A stretch of DNA of 64,000 nt, taken from the NCBI GenBank assembly GCA_964556895.1, contig CAZKYC010000003.1:1-64000 (forward strand). The letters are read 5' to 3'. Shown in pieces: positions 8,519 through 17,121 of the stretch. The DNA comes from Hinthialibacter sp964556895 (lineage in GTDB: Bacteria; Hinthialibacterota; Hinthialibacteria; Hinthialibacterales; Hinthialibacteraceae). The translations under genes and the position numbers were made by a program. Each line of letters starts with the position of its first letter. Positions within the stretch are counted from its first letter, which is position 1. A model generated the notes under the pieces. That model was not told where the DNA came from, did no database searches, and saw nothing but the letters and a program-made list of their open reading frames with translations.

Positions 8519-8846
8519 GATCGCAGAGCGAGTCGCACCGAACCGACCCACCCAAAAAGATCCGGTTACAAACGGTGGGGCAAAAGGATCCACCCTACAA
8601 TTTTTTTACCGGAACAGCAGTGTCATTGCGAGCGAATCGGCCTTAGCGGACGACCGAAACAAGGGGGAGGGCGAGTCTCCCGACGAGCCGCGTATAAGTG
8701 ACATGTTTTCTTTATTACATGGCTCACCAGGAGGTTCGCCCTCTCCAAAATTAAGCGATCGTCCACCGCGGCGAACTGCGCTCGCGATAATACAACTCTG
8801 ACGAAAACTTACTCTTAAAAAATGTCAAAAACTGTTGCGATTACGG
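8519..8846. other. Intergenic region with compound inverted repeats
   Basis: 328 bases between convergent genes. A nested hairpin occupies 8562-8612 (CCGGT with ACCGG outside, GGTGG with CCACC inside). A larger inverted repeat follows: GCGAGCG (8628-8634) with CGCTCGC (8779-8785), and GGACGA (8648-8653) with TCGTCC (8759-8764). It encloses repeat C copy 1. No gene is visible. Confidence 0.7.
8664..8746. repeat. Repeat family C copy 1 (long hairpin)
   Basis: 83-bp imperfect palindrome, also found at 23009-23093 and 57295-57376. The left arm reads GGGGAGGGCGAG, CTCCCGACGAGCCGC; the right arm reads GGCTCACCAGGAGG, TTCGCCCTCTCC. The loop of about 25 bases differs between copies while the arms are conserved, so the folded structure appears to be what is kept. 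Confidence 0.85.
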
Positions 8847-9836
8847 CTAGGCAGTTTCGAGCCGATTCCAGGCGATAGCGGCGGCGCCGAGAATGCCCGC
8901 GTCGTCGCCCAATTTTGCTGGAACGATCTCACACGTTTCAGACATGATTGGGAAACAGTTGCGCCCAGCGTGATACCGAATGTCCGGCATGATCTTGTCT
9001 TCCAGCGCCTCGACCAATCCTCCGCCGATCACCACCATTTCAGGGCTAATGATGTTCATCAGGCTGCCGACAGCGACGCCAGTGTATTTCGCCGCGCGTT
9101 GAATTTCTTTGATGGTTATCTTGTCATTGGCTTCGATGGCTTTGACAAACACGCTGCTGGTGAGTTTGGTCCAGTCATTCCCAGTCAGTTCAGACAGGAC
9201 GGTTTTTTTGCCTTTGCTTACTTTTTTTTGAATTCGCCGAATCATCGCCGTCTTGCTGGCGTAGGCTTCGAGGCAACCCCGGTCGCCGCAGCCGCATTTG
9301 TCGCCATACGCGACGATCTTGGTGTGGCCTAATTCACCAGCGTTGAGGCTGGCGCCATGAAAGGGAGCGCCGTTCAAAATCACGCCGCCGCCCACTCCCG
9401 TGCCCAAAAAGATACCGATGACATGTTGCTTGCCTTTCGCGGCGCCATAGGTAAATTCACCAAAGGTGCCCACATTCACATCGTTGTCTAAATAGACGGG
9501 CATCTCTAATTTTTCGCTCAGATAGGGGGCGACGGGGGCGTTGCTCAAGTTGAGGTTCGGGGTTTCGAGGATGCACCCGGTTTCAGGGTCGAGCGGGCCA
9601 GGCGCGCCAATGCCTATCCCCGCGATTTGATCGGCAGCGACGCCTGAGGCTTCAATCGCTTCAAGGCTGCATTCTTCAAGGCGAAGCAATATTTCTTCCG
9701 AGGTGCGTTGCGCCTTGGTTTTTTTCTTTGCGCGTGAAACCACATTGCCCTCGCGGTCAACGACCGCTGCGAGAATTTTGGTCCCACCCAAATCAATGCC
9801 TATGACATGGTTTTTGTGCCCCGAATTAGCGACCAT
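8847..9836 (-). CDS. ROK family sugar kinase (glucokinase-like)
   Basis: 329 residues. The phosphate-binding motif IGIDLGGTKILAAVVD is at the N-terminus. The catalytic Asp lies in YLDNDVNVGTFGE, and the second phosphate motif is GIFLGTGVGGGVI. The ROK zinc site is complete: GELGH and CGCGDRGCLEAYAS. It should phosphorylate glucose or a related hexose with ATP in the cytoplasm. I chose the ATG at 9836 over one ten codons earlier because GAGGG lies 7 bases upstream and this avoids overlap with the preceding gene. It is the third gene of a minus-strand set with two thymidylate-kinase-like genes. Confidence 0.87.
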   Translation of the reverse strand: MVANSGHKNHVIGIDLGGTKILAAVVDREGNVVSRAKKKTKAQRTSEEILLRLEECSLEAIEASGVAADQIAGIGIGAPGPLDPETGCILETPNLNLSNAPVAPYLSEKLEMPVYLDNDVNVGTFGEFTYGAAKGKQHVIGIFLGTGVGGGVILNGAPFHGASLNAGELGHTKIVAYGDKCGCGDRGCLEAYASKTAMIRRIQKKVSKGKKTVLSELTGNDWTKLTSSVFVKAIEANDKITIKEIQRAAKYTGVAVGSLMNIISPEMVVIGGGLVEALEDKIMPDIRYHAGRNCFPIMSETCEIVPAKLGDDAGILGAAAIAWNRLETA

Positions 9837-9862
9837 TTTCTGCCCTCGCTTATTTAGGCGAA

Positions 9863-10567
9863 TCAATCGGCCAACACAGCCAATACTTTATCTTGCAACT
9901 CTCTGCCAATCGCGTTGGCGGAGCGGTTGCCATTAATGACTTCAAAATCATAGCGGTCTTGTATCTTAGCAAATTCTGCTTGGATTAACTGTTGATATTT
10001 TTTGAAACTTTCAAACATATCCATCGACAGGCCAATATCCATGCCTGATTCCCAATAATCAAGGGTGCGGCTTTTTTGAAATGTACGTTCTAACAGGTTC
10101 TCGGGACTGACTTTAAGGTAAAACACCGCATCAGGAACAATCGCGATGCCATAGAGCGACTCGATCCAGTTTGACTCTAATTTACGCACAATATCTCGCA
10201 CCATCAGGGTATAGATATAACGGTCAGCGATGACAATATGCCCCGTCTTAAGCGCTGGGATAATTACGTTCTCTAGTTGGTCGCAGAAGTCGGTGGCATA
10301 GAACAGCGCCATGGTTCGGCGCCCTAACACGTTGCCTTGTTTGGCTTTTTCGAGTTCTTCGCTGACCAAAGTCGAGCGGCTGAGACCAACATGGACGGTA
10401 GCATACCCCGTTTTTTCAAGGCAGTCTCGCAGCATGTTGATCTGGGTCGAGCGCCCGGAGCCGTCCGCGCCTTCAATCGCGATCAGTTTTCCGTACAGTT
10501 CTTTCGGGTCTACGCCTGGGATGCCGCGGCCATAAAATTTTTTGGAGGATGTTCGCGGCGTCTTCAT
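9863..10567 (-). CDS. Thymidylate-kinase-like protein with altered P-loop
   Basis: 234 residues of the dTMP-kinase fold. The Walker A motif is GADGSGRST: the usual Lys is replaced by Arg. The DRYIYT motif (matching Tmk DRY) and the block YWESGMDIGLSMDMFESF, shared with the upstream paralogue, are present. An N-terminal extension of about 25 residues (MKTPRTSSKKFYGRG) precedes the fold. The start at 10567 has GGAGG 8 bases upstream and forms an ATGA overlap with the preceding gene's stop, so the two are coupled. With the Lys lost it may be a weak or non-catalytic partner of the upstream enzyme. Confidence 0.75.
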   Translation of the reverse strand: MKTPRTSSKKFYGRGIPGVDPKELYGKLIAIEGADGSGRSTQINMLRDCLEKTGYATVHVGLSRSTLVSEELEKAKQGNVLGRRTMALFYATDFCDQLENVIIPALKTGHIVIADRYIYTLMVRDIVRKLESNWIESLYGIAIVPDAVFYLKVSPENLLERTFQKSRTLDYWESGMDIGLSMDMFESFKKYQQLIQAEFAKIQDRYDFEVINGNRSANAIGRELQDKVLAVLAD

Positions 10568-11235
10568 GCTTTCGTCCTCCATTGGTATTTCGAGAAGTCA
10601 ATGCGCGTTTCAACCACATCGCGCATCTGCTCCTGCAGTTCTTCAATCGGGGTTGCGGCGTTTACCACCTGAAAGTTATATTCCCTCACCATATCTTCGT
10701 ATTCTTTGTGCAACTCTTTCTGCAACAACGAAAAACTGGTGTTGGCGTCCTTTGACAGATTGAGGTCAAGCCCGGCTTCGTGGTATTTGAAATCGGGTTT
10801 GGCGGCCATGACCCGGTCAAGAACAATCTTCAGCGGCGCGTTTAAATAGAAGGTGATGTCGGGCGCGGCGGCGTAGCTGTAGAGTTTTCTGACCCATTCT
10901 TTGTCGCAGCCGCGCACGGCGTCGCGGGCGAACGCGGTATAGATATAGCGGTCGCAAAGCACCACATAGCCCGCCTTTAGCAGCGGCAATACCTGGCGCT
11001 CATAACGGTCGGCGAAATCTGTACAGTGGATCAATGAAAACGTTGTCGGGGTAAGTAGGTTGCGCTTTTTGCCTTTGTTGGTAGCGCGTTTGACCAAGAC
11101 AGAGGAATCCCACTCGGTAAAAAACACTTTGACGCCGGACAGTTCCATCCAGCGTTTGAGCAGATAGACTTGGGTCGATTTGCCTGCGCCGTCTAATCCT
11201 TCAACGGCAATGAGCTTGCCCTTCATATTGGCCAT
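10564..11235 (-). CDS. Thymidylate kinase-like P-loop enzyme
   Basis: 223 residues. The P-loop GLDGAGKST is intact and the DRYIYTAFARD motif follows at about residue 95. The segment YHEAGLDLNLSKDANTSF replaces the LID region of the E. coli enzyme. It should phosphorylate dTMP or a related nucleotide. It overlaps the next gene by ATGA; the two proteins are paralogues, so a tandem duplication with divergence is likely. No other tmk candidate is seen in this window. There is no clear ribosome site before either possible ATG (11235 or 11226), so the start is uncertain. Confidence 0.8.
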   Translation of the reverse strand: MANMKGKLIAVEGLDGAGKSTQVYLLKRWMELSGVKVFFTEWDSSVLVKRATNKGKKRNLLTPTTFSLIHCTDFADRYERQVLPLLKAGYVVLCDRYIYTAFARDAVRGCDKEWVRKLYSYAAAPDITFYLNAPLKIVLDRVMAAKPDFKYHEAGLDLNLSKDANTSFSLLQKELHKEYEDMVREYNFQVVNAATPIEELQEQMRDVVETRIDFSKYQWRTKA

Positions 11236-11320
11236 GGAAGCGTCTCAACTCAAATCGTAGATGGTTGTATCTTAGTGTCATGCCAATGGTTTTTGTAGTA
11301 CCAACCAAATCACATCAATG

Positions 11321-11352
11321 AAAAACGCCCCAAGCAACCACTTGGGGCGTTT
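11321..11352 (-). terminator. Intrinsic terminator of ispH
   Basis: CGCCCCAAG (11326-11334) and CTTGGGGCG (11341-11349) form a 9-bp stem. On the minus strand it is followed by TTTTT, placing it 25 bp after ispH. Confidence 0.88.
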
Positions 11353-11377
11353 GTATCAACGATCCACTCGATTTGTT

Positions 11378-12619
11378 CTACGCCTCGGGCAGCGGCGCGA
11401 CTTTTCCCAGCACGTCTTTTAAGCGGAACCCACGGCATTCGAGTACGCGGTCAATGACTTCACCGACCACCTTGTCAGGCGTCGAAGCGCCCGCCGTGAC
11501 GCCGACCGTCGCCTGGCCCTGGGGAAGCCAGCCCTCGGTGTATATTTCGTCTTTGGCCCCAAACGGCTTGTGGCGAATCGAATCGCTCGAAAGGATGCAA
11601 TCGACGTCGCTGATGTGATAGGTCGGCCCATAACGCAGGCCGATTTCACACAGGTGGTTGGTGTTGCTGCTATTGTAGCCGCCGACGACTATGATCAAAT
11701 CAGGCTTTTTTGAACCCAGTTCAATAATGGCGTCCTGGCGTTCTTGCGTGGCGCTGCAGATGGTGTCAAACGAGCGGAAATGTTCTTTGATGTGTTCCTT
11801 GCCGAAGCGTTTTTCCATCACCTCTTGAATCATCTTGGCGATGTGCAGCGATTCGCTGCTCAACATGGTGGTCTGATTGGCGACGCCCATTTGAATCAGG
11901 TCGGTGTCAGGGTCAAAGTTGGGGCTGATGGCTTTTTCGAACTTTTTCAAAAAGGCTTCTTTGTCGCCGCCGTTGCAAATGTAGTCGCAGACAATTTGGG
12001 CTTCGTCTTCATCGCGAACGATGATGTATTTTCCGTTTTCAAACTTGGTCGCGTGTGACGCGGTCGCGATGGTTTCTTCGTGATAATACTTACCATGAAT
12101 GATGGCGGTGTAATTGTCTTTGGCGTAGCGTTCAACCCGCTTCCAGACATGCATCACTGAGCCGCAGGTGGTATCGACCATGGTGCAGCCGAGTTTCTTT
12201 AATTCATCCATTTTTTCCATGCTGGCGCCAAAGGCGGGCAAGATCACTACGTCATCAGCGGTTATGTCATCAACGCTGTAATTTTCGTCTTCGCCGCCAG
12301 ACAAAAACCGTACCCCCATCTCGCGCAGTTTTGAGTTCACACGCGGGTTGTGAATGATTTGATAGGTAATGTAGAGCGTTTTGTCGGGAAACATGCGCCG
12401 GGTTTCATAGGCGTAATCAATCGCCCGGTCGACGCCGTAACAAAAACCGAACTCTTTTGCCAACAAGATTCGCAGGTCGTCCACTTTCACCTCGAACCCG
12501 TTATCCCGCAAATGTTGGATCATTGCGCTGCGGTATTCATTCTGCAGCTCGCTCGCAACTTCTTCTTTAAGCCCGAACCCCTTTCGATAAATGGGTCTAT
12601 CCTGGGTTTGAGGCGTCAT
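11378..12619 (-). CDS. ispH: 4-hydroxy-3-methylbut-2-enyl diphosphate reductase, long form
   Basis: 413 residues. Last step of the MEP isoprenoid pathway, producing IPP and DMAPP with a [4Fe-4S] cluster. The cluster ligands are Cys60 (FGFCYGVDRA), Cys152 (DTTCGSV) and Cys288 (DTICSATQERQ). The N-terminal stretch of about 50 residues (RKGFGLKEEVASELQNEYRS) and the overall length match the long cyanobacterial and plastid type rather than the roughly 310-residue E. coli type. It has its own terminator and stands as a single gene. Confidence 0.93.
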   Translation of the reverse strand: MTPQTQDRPIYRKGFGLKEEVASELQNEYRSAMIQHLRDNGFEVKVDDLRILLAKEFGFCYGVDRAIDYAYETRRMFPDKTLYITYQIIHNPRVNSKLREMGVRFLSGGEDENYSVDDITADDVVILPAFGASMEKMDELKKLGCTMVDTTCGSVMHVWKRVERYAKDNYTAIIHGKYYHEETIATASHATKFENGKYIIVRDEDEAQIVCDYICNGGDKEAFLKKFEKAISPNFDPDTDLIQMGVANQTTMLSSESLHIAKMIQEVMEKRFGKEHIKEHFRSFDTICSATQERQDAIIELGSKKPDLIIVVGGYNSSNTNHLCEIGLRYGPTYHISDVDCILSSDSIRHKPFGAKDEIYTEGWLPQGQATVGVTAGASTPDKVVGEVIDRVLECRGFRLKDVLGKVAPLPEA

Positions 12620-12730
12620 ACTTGGCTCCTTCGCTTCTTATCCTGTTTTCGTATCAGGATTTAGAGAGAAAATTACATCGCTGTAGTGTAAACGCCGTTT
12701 CAGGGCGAAACAATGCCATTTTCTGGATCT

Positions 12731-13066
12731 TTAGTTGTAAGCGCTGATCGCGTCTTCGACGGAGTCATAAATCTCAAAGACCCGGTCCATTCGAACCAGC
12801 CGAAACAGGTCAAGCGCAGGCGGCTTGAGACAAGCCAGTTTGAGGTCGCCTTCGGCTTCTTGTTGTTTGCGCAAGCATGAAATCATTGCGCCAAGGCCCG
12901 AACTGTCAATAAACCGAATCGGGGACAAGTTGAGCACCGCTTTGGGGAACGGTTCAAGCGCTTTGAGAATCTCGACTTTGAACCGCTTTACATTTCCAGC
13001 GTCAAGGTTTTCTTCCAATAGGTCAATGACCAACACGCCGTCTTCTGAGTGGGCGTTGTAATCCAT
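12731..13066 (-). CDS. STAS-domain anti-sigma-factor antagonist
   Basis: 111 residues of the SpoIIAA/RsbV type. The phosphorylation loop FIDSSGLGAMISC puts the likely phospho-Ser at position 56. Such proteins bind anti-sigma kinases and free a sigma factor when dephosphorylated. No anti-sigma kinase or PP2C phosphatase is nearby, so the partners lie elsewhere. I chose the ATG at 13066, 12 codons into the longest frame, because AGGAG lies 8 bases upstream and the domain begins there. Repeat A copy 2 ends 24 bp before this start codon, so the promoter lies in or beyond the repeat. Confidence 0.85.
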   Translation of the reverse strand: MDYNAHSEDGVLVIDLLEENLDAGNVKRFKVEILKALEPFPKAVLNLSPIRFIDSSGLGAMISCLRKQQEAEGDLKLACLKPPALDLFRLVRMDRVFEIYDSVEDAISAYN

Positions 13067-13089
13067 TTTGAATCTCCTGAATGGTTCTA

Positions 13090-13199
13090 TAATGGTTGCC
13101 AAAATTATGTGCGTACTGAGTTTACGTAACTGTATCTATCGCTGTCCGCCGCGGCGGATACGGGCGCGCTTTACGCACATTTTTTTGACAAACGCTCTA
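13090..13199 (+). repeat. Repeat family A copy 2
   Basis: 110 bp with TA at both ends. The left end reads TTGCCAAAATTATGTGCGTA; the reverse complement of the right end reads TTGTCAAAAAAATGTGCGTA, 17 of 20 identical. The central palindrome TCCGCCGCGGCGGA is identical to the other copies. Confidence 0.85.
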
Positions 13200-13231
13200 A
13201 CTAGAATTCTGCTTGATCTTTCGTTGTGTGT

Positions 13232-13311
13232 GGCATGGGTACAGCGCTGTTCGTTTCAGTGCGGGCTTTCAGGCCCTGTTGCACAGGCGCTCTCAGAGTT
13301 GCACTCATACC
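13232..13311 (+). repeat. Repeat family B copy 3
   Basis: About 80 bp, same orientation as copy 1 and 32 bp after A2. Shared blocks are TTCAGTGCGGGCTTTCAGGCC and GCACAGGCGCTCTCAGAGTT, with outer arms GGCATGGGT and ACTCATACC. Confidence 0.8.
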
Positions 13312-13466
13312 TAAAAAGGTATGTCAATTCATGATATGCCATAATCTGTTTCATTCTCCCTTTCTTCGATGGCTTCTATCAAAGGTGTGATGATCAAGGT
13401 GGGGGGGGGAAAGCCTACGAATATAATTATAGTTTGACTTCGGAATTGTAAGATTCAATAGCAACC

Positions 13467-13499
13467 AAAAAGGCCTCTGTGATGTTTCGCAGAGGCCTT
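13467..13499 (-). terminator. Intrinsic terminator
   Basis: A perfect 10-bp stem AAGGCCTCTG (13470-13479) and CAGAGGCCTT (13490-13499), with a T-run on the minus strand. It ends the transcript of the membrane protein at 13524-14354. Confidence 0.85.
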
Positions 13500-13523
13500 G
13501 GATGGTATAGCCGTTGGTTTCTC

Positions 13524-14354
13524 TTACACCGCGCTGCGCAGGGCTGGCGTATTAAAACTCTTTTTCGCCAATTCGGGTTTTTGTTTACCCCTCAAGTGAA
13601 TCAAACTGCTGTGATCGCAGATCAGCATTTTCTGCGGGCCGGGAATGATCGACTGTAAGTAAGTTGAGAAATTTAACACTTGGCCATCATTGGCGACGAG
13701 GTGAATTTCTAGCCGGCTTTGAGGCGCCAATGGAACATGAAGGGTCTTTTTCTTGCCATGAAGCCTGACCATCAACCCTCTAGCAATGCTGTCTGACAAC
13801 CAGTCGGTCTTGATTCCTTTGAAGGTGACAGAGTCAATCGACATCAACAACCCGTCGGGTTCGACGCTGGCTAGGTACCCTTCGATGAGCGATTCGCGAT
13901 GGCCGCTGACTCGCATCGACATGCGCCAGCCTGACTCAAAATCGCTGGTTGATCTCCATCCGCGTTTTTTTGACTGGGCGCCGAACAGTTTCTTGCGCAG
14001 TTCTTCGATGATGCGGCGTTCTTCCTGGTTGGCGCCCGCTTCAAAGCGCGACATCCAGCGGTCAAACTCACTGGGGCGGCGTAACAACCGGGTGGGGTCG
14101 TGAAGGTTGCCCGCCATGGCCGCTTGAAGCAGGTAGGTCTTCTCTTTCTTCGACAAATTCATTCGGCCTACGTTTTGGTCAAAGCGGGTGCGCTTGGCGG
14201 ATTTGTCGCGGTTCATTGAGATGAGTTCAAAGACAATCCACGCCGCCAAGATCAGCGCGACGATAACCGCCAGGCCGAGCAAGATTGGGGTGTACGGCCC
14301 AAATTCGTGGACCGGTTCAAAGATATTTTCTAAAATTCGTTCCGCCATAGTCAT
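13524..14354 (-). CDS. Single-span membrane protein, possible PilZ-like cytoplasmic domain
   Basis: 276 residues. One strong transmembrane helix, TPILLGLAVIVALILAAWIVFEL, lies at about 20-42. A basic helical region (LSKKEKTYLLQAAMAG...) and then a beta-rich C-terminal domain follow from about 145. The C-terminal part (SLIEGYLASVEPDGLLMSID..., LEIHLVANDG) could be a YcgR/PilZ-like barrel, but I do not see the RxxxR and DxSxxG c-di-GMP motifs, so this is a guess. I chose the start MTMAERILEN at 14354 because GGAG lies 9 bases upstream. It is a single gene with its own terminator. Confidence 0.55.
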   Translation of the reverse strand: MTMAERILENIFEPVHEFGPYTPILLGLAVIVALILAAWIVFELISMNRDKSAKRTRFDQNVGRMNLSKKEKTYLLQAAMAGNLHDPTRLLRRPSEFDRWMSRFEAGANQEERRIIEELRKKLFGAQSKKRGWRSTSDFESGWRMSMRVSGHRESLIEGYLASVEPDGLLMSIDSVTFKGIKTDWLSDSIARGLMVRLHGKKKTLHVPLAPQSRLEIHLVANDGQVLNFSTYLQSIIPGPQKMLICDHSSLIHLRGKQKPELAKKSFNTPALRSAV

Positions 14355-14590
14355 GGTCTTCTTCTCCGAAAATCCTATGCCCTCGATCTGCAAGACTTCA
14401 ATAATCATTCCAGAATCTCTTGTTGGCTGAATTGGCGCTTGAATCGGCCTAAGCCGCTCATTCGTTTATTTTTGGTTCACTATGTATTTTCGGTAAAAAA
14501 AAACGGAAATTGAGGGAAATGCGGGGTTCTCTCGATTTGAGAGAAAACCACTTTCAGATTGATAATACTAAGGTTAGGTGATTCCAATGG

Positions 14591-15163
14591 CTAAGTTGAG
14601 AAAATTGGTCGGTAATTATGGGCGATTTTGACGTATTTAGTGGCGTAATCAGCCTGTTGTTGACGCTCTTCGGGTTTCAATTCGCGTTTTACAGACGCTG
14701 GAGAGCCTAACACAAGGCTATTGGTAGGGATTACCGTATCTTGGGTCACCAGCGCGCCCGCGCCAATCAGTGAACCTTTACCGACCACCGCGCGATTGAG
14801 AACAATCGCGCCCATGCCAATCAGGCAGTCATCTTCAACCGTACAGCCATGCAACAACGCCTGATGACCAACGACGACATTGTTGCCAACGATGCACGGC
14901 TCATCATCACCGACATGCAACACAGCGTTATCTTGGATGTTTGTCCTGCTACCGACCACAATTGGCGCAATATCGCCGCGCAGAACCGCACTAAACCAGA
15001 TGCTGACATCATCGCCCAGTGTGGTTTCGCCGATGACTGACGCATTGGGCGCGACAAAGACGTTCTCGCCAAATTGCGGTTCATGATCTTGGTATGGAAT
15101 GACTAACCCGCCTCCAAAGGTGGAAGCGGGCAGGTTAATATTCATCGGGTTTTGGATGTTCAT
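14591..15163 (-). CDS. Gamma-class carbonic anhydrase-like hexapeptide protein
   Basis: 190 residues forming a left-handed beta-helix (repeats such as NASVIGETTLGDDVSIWFSAVLRGD). The metal ligand His residues fit the positions LHVG and VGHQALLHGC of the gamma-carbonic-anhydrase/YrdA/PaaY family. It may hydrate CO2, but many relatives are inactive or thioesterase-linked. The gene begins 6 bp after the sulfite reductase stop on the same strand, so the two are probably co-transcribed. Confidence 0.82.
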   Translation of the reverse strand: MNIQNPMNINLPASTFGGGLVIPYQDHEPQFGENVFVAPNASVIGETTLGDDVSIWFSAVLRGDIAPIVVGSRTNIQDNAVLHVGDDEPCIVGNNVVVGHQALLHGCTVEDDCLIGMGAIVLNRAVVGKGSLIGAGALVTQDTVIPTNSLVLGSPASVKRELKPEERQQQADYATKYVKIAHNYRPIFST

Positions 15164-15169
15164 GAACGG

Positions 15170-16858
15170 TCAGCTACCAACCTCTTGATGGAACTGTTCG
15201 GGCGACGGGTCGGCGCCCTTGATGTGAACCCGGCCCCAATAGTCAGAAAACGACTCGCCGTCGTTGCGGTTGCTTACATATTCATCCAGGTAGCCGTGTA
15301 CGAGGTCTGGTATGTCTTTGATATCGGCCATCTTCTGTTGTAAGACGCCCAGGCGGTCGCCGCGATGCGATCCGCCGACAAAGACGACGTACTTTCCCGG
15401 CGATTTGCCAACCAGCGCGATGTCGGCGTTATAGGGGCGGGCGCAGCCGTTGGGGCAGCCGGTCATGCGAATCAGGATCGGGTCTTGATCAAGCCCCAGT
15501 TCTTTTAAGTGAACGTCAATTTCATCCAAAAGGCCTTGAAATACTCTTTCGCTTTCTGCCAATGCCAAACCGCAAGTCGGCATCGAAACACAGGCCATGC
15601 CTAAGCGCCGCGCTTCGGAGTAGTTGTCATCTAATGCGACGTTGTGCTCTTTCAACAGTGCGTTAATTTCATCTTTTTGGTTTGGCTCAATGCCCGCAAA
15701 AATGATGTTGCAGTTCGGCGTGAACCGAATCGGTGTTCCGTATTGCTCAGCGATCTTTCTAAACGCGCTGCGGAAGTTGCCTTCTTCGCCGTCAATGATT
15801 CGCCCTTCGGGAACCCAGACGCAAAGAAACAGGTTGCCGTCGCCTTGCTGGTTCCACCCCAACATGTCTCCCGTGGTGTCCCATTTGAGCGGTTTGGCTT
15901 CAGAGACTTGTGCGCCGTTTTCAAGGCGGGAAAGCACTTCTTTTTTGAATGAATCGACGCCCAGTTTTTCAACCAGGTATTTCATACGCGCCTGCTTGCG
16001 GTCTTCGCGGTCGCCCAAGTCGCGCTGAGTGATGACGATCGCCTTACACAGGTCTGTCACATGGGCGCGGTCAACATAGAACATAGGCTTGCCCAGAATC
16101 GGCCGCGTATGTTTTTTGGCGTGGCTCATACCCATGCCGCCGCCGACGATGAAGGTATAACCGACCACTTCACCGTTTTCGACATGAGGCGCAAGGCCAA
16201 TGTCTTGGGTATAAAGGTCTACATCGTTTCGGGGCGGAACCGCCAAGCCAATCTTGAATTTACGCGGCAGGTAGGCTTCGCCATAGATGGGTTCTTCTTC
16301 GCTGCCTGGCGAGTCAATTTTTTCACCGTTAAGCCAGATTTCGCTGTAAGCCTGGCTGCGGGCGCGAAAGGTCTCGGCCAACTCTACGGCCAGTTTCCAG
16401 ATATCTTGATGGGCCGCATCTTGGATCGGGCTGGGCGCTGCCATGACGTTTCGCACAACATCGCCGCAGGCGCCCCAGGTATTGATGCCTGATTGGTTGA
16501 TCGAACGAACACAATCTCTCAACTCGCCCTTAACAACAAAGTGAACTTGAAGCCCCTGGCGCGAAGTGATGCGTAGACTGCCGTTGCCGAACTTGCCGAC
16601 CACGTCATCGTGAATCAAATATTGTCTCGCTGTGACCAAGCCGCCGGGAATACGGCTGCGCACCATGAAAATGTGTTCGCGGTCGAGGCCCTGTTTTCGC
16701 CGCTCGACGCGTGAGTCGCGGTTGTCTTGTTGGTAGATGCCGTGAAATTTCAGAAGTTGATAGTCTTCCTCAACAAAATGGTCGACTTGATCAACCAGGG
16801 TCGGGTCAATAGTCCCGCGAAGGCGCTTGCTCTGTTTCTTAATATCTTCGACTGACAT
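15170..16858 (-). CDS. Assimilatory sulfite (or nitrite) reductase hemoprotein
   Basis: 562 residues, the length of CysI/ferredoxin-type reductases. The siroheme-[4Fe-4S] cysteines are in ACVSMPTCGLALAE (CX5C) and RMTGCPNGCARPY (CX3C). The siroheme/sulfite pocket motif LRITSRQGLQVHF is near residue 98. It reduces sulfite to sulfide for cysteine synthesis. No NADPH flavoprotein subunit (CysJ) is adjacent, so ferredoxin may be the donor. Sulfite is favoured over nitrite by similarity to CysI, but both are possible. Confidence 0.85.
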   Translation of the reverse strand: MSVEDIKKQSKRLRGTIDPTLVDQVDHFVEEDYQLLKFHGIYQQDNRDSRVERRKQGLDREHIFMVRSRIPGGLVTARQYLIHDDVVGKFGNGSLRITSRQGLQVHFVVKGELRDCVRSINQSGINTWGACGDVVRNVMAAPSPIQDAAHQDIWKLAVELAETFRARSQAYSEIWLNGEKIDSPGSEEEPIYGEAYLPRKFKIGLAVPPRNDVDLYTQDIGLAPHVENGEVVGYTFIVGGGMGMSHAKKHTRPILGKPMFYVDRAHVTDLCKAIVITQRDLGDREDRKQARMKYLVEKLGVDSFKKEVLSRLENGAQVSEAKPLKWDTTGDMLGWNQQGDGNLFLCVWVPEGRIIDGEEGNFRSAFRKIAEQYGTPIRFTPNCNIIFAGIEPNQKDEINALLKEHNVALDDNYSEARRLGMACVSMPTCGLALAESERVFQGLLDEIDVHLKELGLDQDPILIRMTGCPNGCARPYNADIALVGKSPGKYVVFVGGSHRGDRLGVLQQKMADIKDIPDLVHGYLDEYVSNRNDGESFSDYWGRVHIKGADPSPEQFHQEVGS

Positions 16859-17075
16859 ACGGGTAAAACTCCTGCATCACTGTGATTTACCTCAAGGATA
16901 GCACTTCTGCTGTATCGAGGAATGCGGCTTGAAAGCAACATGAAAATTCGCCTCATATTCTATCTCAATAAAAAAAAATAGATGGTCATGGTAGCCAAAC
17001 CATGGTGAAAGGTAGAAAATCAGTAGAAACATGACAAAATTGATTAAAAAAATTAAGAATAATTACAAAACTGAA

Positions 17076-17104
17076 TTGAATTTTTAAATTATTGTTGTTA
17101 GAAT
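17076..17104 (+). promoter_or_regulatory. Predicted sigma70-type promoter upstream of the small ORF and sucA
   Basis: TTGAAT (17076-17081) and TAGAAT (17099-17104) are separated by exactly 17 bases in an AT-rich region. The minus 10 box matches TATAAT at five of six positions. Confidence 0.5.
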
Positions 17105-17121
17105 CTACAGTTAAGGCGTCT

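Larger units (their letters stand above)
13067..13523. other. Intergenic region with repeats A2 and B3 and a terminator
   Basis: 457 bases with no credible gene. It contains A2 (13090-13199), B3 (13232-13311), and the terminator of the next minus-strand gene (13467-13499). A run of nine G is present near 13400. Confidence 0.7.
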
